Origin: Pseudomonadota bacterium
GTDB taxonomy: Bacteria > Pseudomonadota > Alphaproteobacteria > Acetobacterales > Acetobacteraceae
Reading direction: 5' to 3'
Assembly: GCA_021841985.1 (NCBI GenBank)
Contig: JAKCCP010000253.1
Span: forward strand, 1 to 6,702
DNA: 6,702 nt
The notes under the pieces are model-generated. The model searched no databases and was not told the origin of the DNA. It was given only the letters and a program-made list of their open reading frames with translations. Every line of letters begins with the position of its first letter. Position 1 is the stretch's first letter. Shown piece by piece: positions 1 to 6,702 of this stretch. A program made the translations under genes and the position numbers.

Positions 1-757
1 TGATGGTATGCAGCGCCGGGATCGTCACCTCGCCGCCCTCGAGGCCAAAGCGCTTGGTGCCGACGTATTTCTTCTGGCAGAAGGTCTCGAACCCCTCCGC
101 CTCGGTGAGTTCGCGGAGCACTTGCGCGCGCGCCTCGGGCGCGAGGCCGTCGCGCCAGGGGGCGCCCTCGATGCGGCGCTGGATCCAGGATTTCTGATCC
201 GGATCCTGGATATGCATGAATTCGACGCCGATCGGGCCGCAATAGGTCTCGCGCAGGATGGCGACGATCTCGCGGATCGTCGCGGTTTCGCGGCCGAGCA
301 CGTAATCGATGAAAATCGGCCGGTCGTCATCGGCTGCGGTGAAGCCATAACTCGCCGGATCGAGTTCGGGATGGGGTTTGGGCACTTGCAGGCCGAGCGG
401 GTCGAGCCGCGCCTCGAGATGGCCGCGCACACGATAGGCGCGGATCATCATCAGGGCGCGGAGACTGTCTTCCGCGGCCTTGCGGATCTCCGCCGCCGTC
501 GCGCCGCCGGTCGCCGCCGCCTTCGCGCGCGCCGGTTCGTCTCCCTCGCCATCGCCGGGATCATAGCGGCGCGGCGCCCAGGAGGCGCCCATCGCGTCGG
601 TCAGGATCGCCCGCGCCTCGTCGTTCAGGGAGGCGAAAAGCTCGCCGAAGCCGGGATCGACCGATCCCGGATCAGCCACCCATTTGGCGTAGAGATCGGC
701 GATGAAGGCTGCATTCGCGCCGTTGAAAGCGGTGGCGAGAAGATCGACGCCTGCCAT
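1..757 (-). CDS. sucA: 2-oxoglutarate dehydrogenase E1 component, N-terminal part (cut by window edge)
   Basis: This is the thiamine-diphosphate E1 subunit that decarboxylates 2-oxoglutarate in the cytoplasmic 2-oxoglutarate dehydrogenase complex of the TCA cycle. I translated 252 codons from the ATG at 757, with no stop before the left edge. Residues about 11-45 (NGANAAFIADLYAKW, then DPGSVDP) match the short N-terminal E1 domain. A variable Ala/Gly/Glu-rich linker follows (about 60-90), then LMMIRAYRVRGHL (102-114), LDPLGL (118-123), the TYCGPIGVEFMHI block (171-183) and KRFGLEGGE (235-243) at the start of the catalytic domain. The full protein is normally over 900 residues, so roughly a quarter is visible and the ThDP-binding motif lies outside. 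The start has only a modest upstream purine stretch (GGGA, 8 bases before the ATG). It lies 121 bases after sucD and is probably co-transcribed with it. The identification is secure. Confidence 0.96.
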   Translation of the reverse strand, partial: MAGVDLLATAFNGANAAFIADLYAKWVADPGSVDPGFGELFASLNDEARAILTDAMGASWAPRRYDPGDGEGDEPARAKAAATGGATAAEIRKAAEDSLRALMMIRAYRVRGHLEARLDPLGLQVPKPHPELDPASYGFTAADDDRPIFIDYVLGRETATIREIVAILRETYCGPIGVEFMHIQDPDQKSWIQRRIEGAPWRDGLAPEARAQVLRELTEAEGFETFCQKKYVGTKRFGLEGGEVTIPALHTI

Positions 758-878
758 GTTATGTGTCCCGGCCCTGGATTGATCGCTATCGACCCATAGA
801 GAGCATATATGACTTAAGTATGACCTGCGTCCGGTGCAATTTTACTGCCTTAGCCATGCACATAACGCATCGGTGCGG
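758..878 (-). promoter_or_regulatory. AT-rich sucD-sucA spacer, possible internal promoter or operator
   Basis: This 121-base gap is the only sizeable break inside the mdh-sucCDA series. It is clearly richer in A/T than its surroundings, especially 801-824. On the plus strand the hexamer TATGAC occurs at 808-813 and again at 819-824, an 11-base period (one helical turn), with the palindrome CTTAAG at 813-818 overlapping the first copy and filling the space before the second. On the minus strand TTGCAC (839-834) lies 17 bases before TAAGTC (816-811), which is only a weak match to a sigma-70-type promoter. No hairpin with a T-run is present, so I see no terminator after sucD. A separate promoter or regulator site for sucA is possible but not demonstrated. 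Confidence 0.25.
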
Positions 879-1754
879 TTATCCCCGCAGGGCGCCGATC
901 ATCGTGCTGCCGAGCGCCGCCGGGCTTTCCGCGACGTGGATCCCGGCCTCGCGCATGGCCGCCATCTTCGCCGCCGCGGTGTCGCGCCCGCCGCTGATCA
1001 CCGCCCCGGCATGGCCCATGCGCCGCCCCGGCGGGGCCGTCGCGCCGGCGATGAAGCCGACCACCGGCTTTTTCACTTTTTCGTGTGCGAGGAACTCCGC
1101 GGCCAGGATCTCGCTCTGGCCGCCGATCTCGCCGATCATGATGATCGCCTGGGTTTCCGGGTCGGCGAGAAACATCTCCAGCACCTCGATGAAATCGGTG
1201 CCCTTGACCGGATCGCCGCCGATGCCGACGCAGCTCGACTGGCCGAGCCCGGCCGCCGTGGTCTGCGCCACCGCCTCATAGGTCAGCGTGCCCGAACGCG
1301 AGACGATCCCGATCCGCCCGCGGCGATGGATATGGCCCGGCATGATGCCGATCTTGCAGGCCTCGGGCGTGATCACGCCGGGGCAATTCGGCCCGATCAG
1401 CCGCGAGCGGCTGCCCGAGAGCGCCCGCTTGACGCGCACCATGTCGAGCACCGGAATCCCCTCGGTGATGCAGACGATGAGCGCAACGCCGGCATCGGCC
1501 GCTTCCAGGATCGCATCGGCGGCGAAAGGCGGCGGCACATAGATCGCCGACGCGCTCGCCCCGGTCGCGGTGACCGCCTCGGCGACGGTATCGAACACCG
1601 GGAGACCGAGATGCGTCGTCCCGCCCTTCCCCGGCGTCACCCCGCCGACCACCTTGGTGCCGTAAGCGATCGCCTGTTCGGAATGGAACGAGCCCTGGGC
1701 GCCGGTAAAGCCCTGAGTGATGACGCGGGTTTCGGCGTCGACCAGAACAGCCAT
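879..1754 (-). CDS. sucD: Succinyl-CoA synthetase (ADP-forming), alpha subunit
   Basis: This alpha subunit, with SucC, interconverts succinyl-CoA and succinate with substrate-level phosphorylation of a nucleoside diphosphate, in the cytoplasm. The product has 291 residues, the usual length. Visible motifs are [14 protein letters not shown] (14-27, CoA-binding Rossmann region), GGVTPGKGG (37-45), the [10 protein letters not shown] block (71-80), [10 protein letters not shown] (121-130), GDPVKGTDF near 180-188, and [10 protein letters not shown] (247-256). The last holds His248, the residue phosphorylated during catalysis in this family. The ATG at 1754 begins one base after the sucC stop codon and is preceded by a full AAGGAGG inside the sucC end, so translation is probably coupled and the two subunits made in equal amounts. 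A malate-CoA ligase alpha subunit would look similar; the adjacent sucA and mdh argue for SucD. Confidence 0.96.
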   Translation of the reverse strand: MAVLVDAETRVITQGFTGAQGSFHSEQAIAYGTKVVGGVTPGKGGTTHLGLPVFDTVAEAVTATGASASAIYVPPPFAADAILEAADAGVALIVCITEGIPVLDMVRVKRALSGSRSRLIGPNCPGVITPEACKIGIMPGHIHRRGRIGIVSRSGTLTYEAVAQTTAAGLGQSSCVGIGGDPVKGTDFIEVLEMFLADPETQAIIMIGEIGGQSEILAAEFLAHEKVKKPVVGFIAGATAPPGRRMGHAGAVISGGRDTAAAKMAAMREAGIHVAESPAALGSTMIGALRG

Positions 1755-1755
1755 G

Positions 1756-2952
1756 TCAGGCGGCCTCCTTCACGGCGTTGACCACCTTCTCGGCGGCATC
1801 GGCAAGGTTATCGGCGGCGATGATCGGCAAGCCCGATTTGGCGAGGATCTCCTTGCCGAGCTGGACATTGGTGCCCTCGAGCCGCACCACCAGCGGCACG
1901 CTCAGCGCGACCTCCCGCGCCGCCGCGACCACGCCCTCGGCGATCACGTCGCAGCGCATGATGCCGCCGAAGATATTGACCAGAATCCCCTCCACATGCG
2001 GATCGGAGAGGATGATCTTGAAGGCCGCCGTCACCCGCTCCTTGGTCGCCCCGCCGCCGACATCGAGGAAATTCGCCGGCGACGCGCCATAGAGCTTGAT
2101 GATGTCCATGGTCGCCATGGCGAGCCCGGCGCCATTGACCATGCAGCCGATGGTGCCCTCGAGCGCGACGTAATTGAGGCTATGGCGCGCCGCCTCCAGC
2201 TCTTTCGGGTCTTCCTCCGCCTCGTCACGGAGCTTTTCGAGGTCGGGATGACGGAACAGGGCGTTGTCGTCGAAACTGATCTTGGCATCGAGCGCCACGA
2301 CCTCGCCGGCCCCGGTCACCACCAGCGGATTGATCTCGACGATGCTGCAATCGAGTTCCACGAAGGCGCGGTAGAGGGCTTGCGCAAAGCGGCCGAAGGC
2401 GCTGATTTCCTTGGCCGCGAGGCCGAGCCCATAGGCGAGCTTGCGGGCATGGAAGGGGGAAAACCCGCTCGCCGGGTCGATGGTCACTTTCAGGATTTTC
2501 TCGGGATGGCGCGCCGCCACCTCCTCGATCTCCATCCCCCCCTCGCTCGAGGCCATCAGCGCGACCCGGCCGCTGTCGCGATCGACGAGAAACGAGAGAT
2601 AAAGCTCGCGCGCGATGTCGCAGCCCTGCTCGATATAGACGCGATGCACCTTGCGCCCGGCCGCCCCGGTCTGCTTGGTGACGAGCGTGTGGCCAAGCAT
2701 CAGGGATGCGGCCTTGCGCGCCTCCTCGGGCGAACGCGCGAGCCGCACGCCGCCCTTGCCCGCCGGGTCGTCGGCGAAATGCCCGGCGCCACGCCCGCCG
2801 GCATGGATCTGCGCCTTGACCACATAGACCGGGCCGGGAAGCGTCCCCGCCGCCGCTTCCGCCTCTTCCGCGGTCCAGGCGACATGCCCCGCGAGCACCG
2901 CGACGCCGTATTTGCGCAGCAGCTCCTTGGCCTGATATTCGTGGATGTTCAT
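1756..2952 (-). CDS. sucC: Succinyl-CoA synthetase (ADP-forming), beta subunit
   Basis: This beta subunit carries the nucleotide-binding ATP-grasp domain and the succinate site of succinyl-CoA synthetase. The product has 398 residues, normal for the family. The start is the ATG at 2952 giving [12 protein letters not shown], the near-invariant N-terminus; a longer reading frame upstream overlaps mdh and is not used. Motifs seen are [12 protein letters not shown] (44-55, nucleotide binding), [17 protein letters not shown] (104-120), VEINPLVV (205-212, metal and nucleotide site), [14 protein letters not shown] (221-234), [13 protein letters not shown] (271-283), [10 protein letters not shown] (293-302), [10 protein letters not shown] (326-335) and RLEGTNV (357-363). 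The FGGIMRCD form is that of SucC rather than of malate-CoA ligase MtkA, which I recall as FAGINRCD. It starts 5 bases after the mdh stop with only a weak Shine-Dalgarno, so it probably depends on coupling to mdh. Confidence 0.96.
   Translation of the reverse strand: MNIHEYQAKELLRKYGVAVLAGHVAWTAEEAEAAAGTLPGPVYVVKAQIHAGGRGAGHFADDPAGKGGVRLARSPEEARKAASLMLGHTLVTKQTGAAGRKVHRVYIEQGCDIARELYLSFLVDRDSGRVALMASSEGGMEIEEVAARHPEKILKVTIDPASGFSPFHARKLAYGLGLAAKEISAFGRFAQALYRAFVELDCSIVEINPLVVTGAGEVVALDAKISFDDNALFRHPDLEKLRDEAEEDPKELEAARHSLNYVALEGTIGCMVNGAGLAMATMDIIKLYGASPANFLDVGGGATKERVTAAFKIILSDPHVEGILVNIFGGIMRCDVIAEGVVAAAREVALSVPLVVRLEGTNVQLGKEILAKSGLPIIAADNLADAAEKVVNAVKEAA
1764..1770 (-). promoter_or_regulatory. 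Strong Shine-Dalgarno of sucD inside the sucC coding end
   Basis: Read on the minus strand the sequence is AAGGAGG, a perfect anti-16S match, 9 bases before the sucD ATG at 1754. It is embedded in the last codons of sucC, whose C-terminal residues are KEAA. It fixes the sucD start and explains how SucD can be translated independently of the ribosomes finishing SucC. Confidence 0.85.
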
Positions 2953-2957
2953 CCCGC

Positions 2958-4154
<1,197 letters not shown>

Positions 4155-4254
4155 TCAGAGGACTATATTTATTAGGAGCGAAATCCGCTATTCGGCTCCC
4201 GCGTCGTGAAAACCGGCTGCCGGCACCGAATGCATCGCGCCCCGGCACGCCCGA

Positions 4255-4926
4255 TCATTGTTCCGGGTGCTGAGTCGCGTCTACATTACCGCCTGATGCT
4301 TGAAATGCCGCCAACTCGTCGTCGATACGCACCGCGCGCTGCCGCGCTGGGCGCTCGGCCAGAGCAGCGCAGTAATCCTCAAACGCTGGCCGCTTCTCGA
4401 TTATGCCGAACTGCATGCCAAACGCCAGATGTGAGCCGACATAGACATCGGCCGCGCTGAATGCCGCGCCGAGCAGCCAAGGGTCGGCCATGGCTACCGC
4501 GCCTTCCAGCGCGTCCAGCGTCTCGCCATACGTGCCATATCCCATCTTGCTCTCGTACCCTGGCGGCACGACGACGCCCACGGCGCGGTTGATCGCCGCC
4601 GCCTCCAGCGGCCCGGCAGCAAAGAACAGCCAGCGGTAGTACGGCCCGCGCTCGCGCGTCCGCGGCGCCGGCGCCAGCCCGGCGGCAGGGAATGCATCCG
4701 CCAGATAGGCGCAGATGGCCGCGGTTTCGGTGACCACGGTATCGCCATGGCGAATCGCCGGCACCTTGCCCATGGGATTGACGGCACGATAGCTCGGCGC
4801 CTTCATTGCCGAGCCATAATCGAGCAGCACCGTGTCGTAGGGCTCGCCCACCTCTTCGAGCATCCAACGCACGATGCGCCCGCGTGACTGCGGGTGGGTG
4901 TAAAAGGTCAAGGAGGACGAGACCAT
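4255..4926 (-). CDS. Glutathione S-transferase family protein
   Basis: This is a predicted cytosolic glutathione S-transferase fold protein of 223 residues, the usual size. The N-terminal thioredoxin-like domain spans about residues 4-82: LTFYTHPQSRGRIVRWML (6-23) with Ser14/Arg15 where the active-site Ser/Cys normally lies, NPMGKVPAI (50-58) with the conserved cis-Pro56, and ETAAIC (67-72), the glutamate-Ser/Thr pair that binds the gamma-glutamyl part of glutathione. The alpha-helical C-terminal domain follows, with FSAADVYVGS (156-165) as the N-capping box including Asp160. The substrate cannot be told from sequence. The ATG at 4926 is chosen because AGGAG lies 7 bases upstream and the protein then starts right before the first strand; an ATG at 5004 would add 26 residues without family character. 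It is isolated from its neighbours by 164 and 343 bases, and its codon use differs from theirs, which suggests acquisition. Confidence 0.88.
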   Translation of the reverse strand: MVSSSLTFYTHPQSRGRIVRWMLEEVGEPYDTVLLDYGSAMKAPSYRAVNPMGKVPAIRHGDTVVTETAAICAYLADAFPAAGLAPAPRTRERGPYYRWLFFAAGPLEAAAINRAVGVVVPPGYESKMGYGTYGETLDALEGAVAMADPWLLGAAFSAADVYVGSHLAFGMQFGIIEKRPAFEDYCAALAERPARQRAVRIDDELAAFQASGGNVDATQHPEQ

Positions 4927-4933
4927 CGGAAAA

Positions 4934-4938
4934 CTCCT
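4934..4938 (-). promoter_or_regulatory. Ribosome binding site of the GST-like gene
   Basis: AGGAG on the minus strand, 7 bases ahead of the ATG at 4926. It decides between this start and the upstream in-frame ATG at 5004. Confidence 0.7.
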
Positions 4939-4980
4939 GGATTGCGCGGCCTTCGGATCCACGCGCGGGTGACGGCGGGA

Positions 4981-5009
4981 ACTTTCCGCAAACTCCGCCA
5001 ACATGTCAA
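4981..5009 (-). promoter_or_regulatory. Candidate sigma-70 promoter of the GST-like gene
   Basis: On the minus strand a perfect TTGACA (5009-5004) is followed after 17 bases by GAAAGT (4986-4981). The -10 box keeps only the second, fourth and last consensus bases. The pair lies about 55 bases before the chosen start in an otherwise empty 164-base gap, which is a sensible place for a promoter. The upstream in-frame ATG overlaps this -35 box, a further reason to prefer the later start. Confidence 0.4.
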
Positions 5010-5090
5010 CGGCGATACGAAATCAAACCGCGGCGAGACTTGATCCTAATGACGCCGCCCCGCACGCCCGTCCACAATGCGCCCGTCGCT

Positions 5091-6131
5091 TCAACTATTC
5101 GGCCCGCGCGTCATGGAGACCGGTTGCCAGCGCTTGAGGTCGGAGCGCATCAAGACCTCCGGGTTGACGCAGCTCATCGGCCAGCGCCCGGACAGCACGA
5201 GCGCCAATTCACGCCCGACATGGCGCTTGCGCGCCGGATCGAAACGCGCCGAGGCGGAGGCGACATGGGCGCTCAGCGTCACGTTCGGCATCGCGAGCAG
5301 CGGATTGTTGTTGCCCGGCGGCTCGGTCTCCAACACGTCGAGCGCCGCATGCGCGATCCAGTTTTCCTGCAACGCCTTGATCAGTCCCTCTTCCCGCACC
5401 GTCGCGCCGCGCCCGGTATTGATGAAGATCGCGGTCTTTTTCATCTGCCGGAAATGTTCCTCGCCGAGCATCCCCTCGGCCTCCGGCGTCGCCGGCGCGT
5501 GCAGCGAGACGAAATCGGAGTGCTGCAAGACCTCGGCGAGCGTCGCCGGCACGACATCATAGTCCGGCATGACCAATTCCTCGATGAACGGATCATAAGC
5601 GATCATGCGGAGACCGAAGGGTTTGGCGCGGCGTGCCATCGCGCGGGCGACATGGCCGAAGGCGATGAAGCCGAGGGTTTGGCCCATCAGGCGAGGAATT
5701 TGCAGCAAAGCCGGCCGCCCTTCGCGCCAGCGCCCCTCGCGCACCATGCGGTCCTGCTCGACGACGCGGCGAAACCCGGCGAGCAGCAGCGCCATCGCGT
5801 GATCGGCGACTTCCTCGATGAAGGTATCGGGACAATTGGTGACCGGAATGCCGCGCGCCGTCGCCGCCGCGACATCGACGCTATCGACGCCGACGCTGCC
5901 GAGCACGATCGCCCGGCATTTCCGCAGACGGTCGATCATCGATCGGGTGATCTTCATGCCTTTGGCGTAGATCGCATCGGCGTCGCCCGCGACCTCGAGA
6001 AAATCCTTCTCGTTGGCGGGTGTTTCGATGATCTCGGCATCCATGCCGGCGAGCGGCTCCATCTCGTAGTCGTAGCCGCCGGCGACGGTGAAGCTCGCGC
6101 CGGCATGGGTTGCGATCTTGAACTTGGCCAT
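5091..6131 (-). CDS. D-isomer-specific 2-hydroxyacid dehydrogenase, NAD-binding
   Basis: It is predicted to reduce a 2-oxoacid to, or oxidise, a D-2-hydroxyacid with NAD(H) in the cytoplasm; the substrate is unknown. The 346-residue product has a discontinuous substrate domain (about 1-105 and 295-330) around a Rossmann domain (about 106-294). Visible are VLGSVGVDSVD (76-86), CPDTFIEEVADHAMALLL (100-117), the dinucleotide loop region LGFIAFGHVARAMARR (153-168), Asp180 after MIAY (NAD preference), INTGRG (237-242) with catalytic Arg241, DVLETEPP (265-272) with catalytic Glu270, and SAHVAS (287-292) with catalytic His289. The triad is complete. The usual GxGxxG glycines at 157 and 162 are alanines. 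The start at 6131 is preceded by AAGGAAAGGG 7 bases upstream; a GTG at 6164 would add 11 non-conserved residues. It follows a ThDP enzyme gene by 38 bases, suggesting one operon. Phosphoglycerate dehydrogenase, glyoxylate/hydroxypyruvate reductase or a CtBP-like member are all possible. Confidence 0.9.
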   Translation of the reverse strand: MAKFKIATHAGASFTVAGGYDYEMEPLAGMDAEIIETPANEKDFLEVAGDADAIYAKGMKITRSMIDRLRKCRAIVLGSVGVDSVDVAAATARGIPVTNCPDTFIEEVADHAMALLLAGFRRVVEQDRMVREGRWREGRPALLQIPRLMGQTLGFIAFGHVARAMARRAKPFGLRMIAYDPFIEELVMPDYDVVPATLAEVLQHSDFVSLHAPATPEAEGMLGEEHFRQMKKTAIFINTGRGATVREEGLIKALQENWIAHAALDVLETEPPGNNNPLLAMPNVTLSAHVASASARFDPARKRHVGRELALVLSGRWPMSCVNPEVLMRSDLKRWQPVSMTRGPNS

Positions 6132-6169
6132 CCGATGACCCTTTCCTTCCACGTCAGACCTCACGCGCC

Positions 6170-6702
6170 TCAGAACTTGGAAATGCGCGTCTCTTTTCCG
6201 GTGATGAATTCGAGCAGCGCCGGCGTTCCCGCCTCGGTCGCGGCGATGCCGCGCCCGATCGCTTGCGCGATCTCGCCAGGATCGGTGACCCGCTCGCCAT
6301 AGCCGCCAAACGCCCGCGCCATCGCCGCGTAATCGCCGGAAATGTCGGTCGCGCGGTATTTCTCGGTCGAGATCGGCATCACCTTGAGTTCGATCGCCAT
6401 CGAGAAATTGTTGAACAGAATGGAGAGAATGGGAATCCGCTCGCGCACCGCGGTTTCGAAATCCATCCCCGTGAAGCCGATCGCGGCATCACCCCAGACA
6501 TTGATGCAGAGCTTCTCCGGCTTCGCGAGCTTGGCCCCCATGGCGAGGCCGAGCCCCATGCCGAGCTGCGTCGTCTTGCCCCAGCCGAGATAGGAGAGCG
6601 GCTCGGTCGAGATCCAGAACGGCGAAAGCTGATCGCGCGGGCTGCCGGCGTCATGGGTGATGATGGTGCGGCGCGGATCGACCGCGCGCATCAATTCGGC
6701 GA
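6170..6702 (-). CDS. Thiamine-diphosphate-dependent enzyme (acetolactate synthase-like), C-terminal part
   Basis: About 176 C-terminal residues are visible; the start lies beyond the right edge, and the last two window bases belong to an incomplete codon. The segment is the ThDP-binding domain of the acetolactate synthase/benzoylformate decarboxylase superfamily. A glycine-rich helix region LGMGLGLAMGAK comes first (6562-6527), then the cofactor motif that begins GDAAIGFTGMDFETA and ends in LFNN, 29 residues from Gly-Asp to Asn-Asn (about 6493-6407), which holds Mg-ThDP. It ends with PALLEFITGKETRISKF. Family members decarboxylate 2-oxoacids or join two-carbon units. Nothing visible fixes the substrate, and it does not look like oxalyl-CoA decarboxylase or valine-pathway IlvB closely enough to name it. 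The companion 2-hydroxyacid dehydrogenase 38 bases downstream suggests the pair act on related 2-oxo or 2-hydroxy acids, which is inference. Confidence 0.85.
   Translation of the reverse strand, partial: AELMRAVDPRRTIITHDAGSPRDQLSPFWISTEPLSYLGWGKTTQLGMGLGLAMGAKLAKPEKLCINVWGDAAIGFTGMDFETAVRERIPILSILFNNFSMAIELKVMPISTEKYRATDISGDYAAMARAFGGYGERVTDPGEIAQAIGRGIAATEAGTPALLEFITGKETRISKF

Noticed and set aside
8..799. 263-codon plus-strand frame at the left edge
   Set aside because: The minus strand encodes an unmistakable SucA N-terminus over the same bases; the plus frame has no recognisable features.
879..2952. sucC/sucD as malate-CoA ligase (mtkA/mtkB) of a serine cycle, prompted by the nearby 2-hydroxyacid dehydrogenase
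   Set aside because: SucC carries FGGIMRCD and RLEGTNV in the succinyl-CoA synthetase form, and the genes sit between mdh and sucA with minimal gaps. No serine-cycle gene is visible.
4806..6302. 498-codon open frame on the plus strand opposite the hydroxyacid dehydrogenase
   Set aside because: It is the mirror of a gene with clear catalytic motifs, crosses two gene boundaries, and has the composition of a GC-driven shadow frame.

Overview
The window comes from a GC-rich bacterial chromosome, most likely an alphaproteobacterium and perhaps Rhodospirillales/Acetobacteraceae. The basis is the order mdh-sucC-sucD-sucA with almost no spacing, the lactate-dehydrogenase-like malate dehydrogenase, the SucC sequence type, and a double-hairpin intergenic repeat of a kind I associate with that group. 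The family-level placement is inference. Every gene I can support lies on the minus strand, so transcription runs from right to left.

Right part (5091-6702): the C-terminal end of a thiamine-diphosphate-dependent enzyme that enters from beyond the right edge, followed after 38 bases by a complete D-2-hydroxyacid dehydrogenase. They look like a two-gene unit of unknown substrate. Middle (4255-4926): a single glutathione S-transferase-like gene with its own ribosome binding site, a consensus-like -35 box upstream, and codon use that differs from its neighbours. Then comes a 343-base non-coding stretch (3912-4254) holding two tandem perfect hairpins that resemble a dispersed palindromic repeat, a possible terminator, and probably the promoter of the next operon.

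Left part (1-3911): a TCA-cycle operon. mdh (malate dehydrogenase) is followed by sucC and sucD (succinyl-CoA synthetase beta and alpha) with 5-base and 1-base gaps. After a 121-base gap comes the N-terminal 252 codons of sucA (2-oxoglutarate dehydrogenase E1), which runs off the left edge. These enzymes catalyse consecutive or nearby steps: 2-oxoglutarate to succinyl-CoA (SucA with E2/E3), succinyl-CoA to succinate (SucCD), and malate to oxaloacetate (Mdh). sucB and probably lpd are expected beyond the left edge.

This is mostly a housekeeping region. I found no CRISPR array, tRNA, rRNA, transposase, phage gene or defence system, and no convincing undescribed system. The points worth a second look are the uncharacterised ThDP-enzyme/dehydrogenase pair, the foreign-looking transferase gene, the repeat in front of mdh, and the AT-rich sucD-sucA gap.
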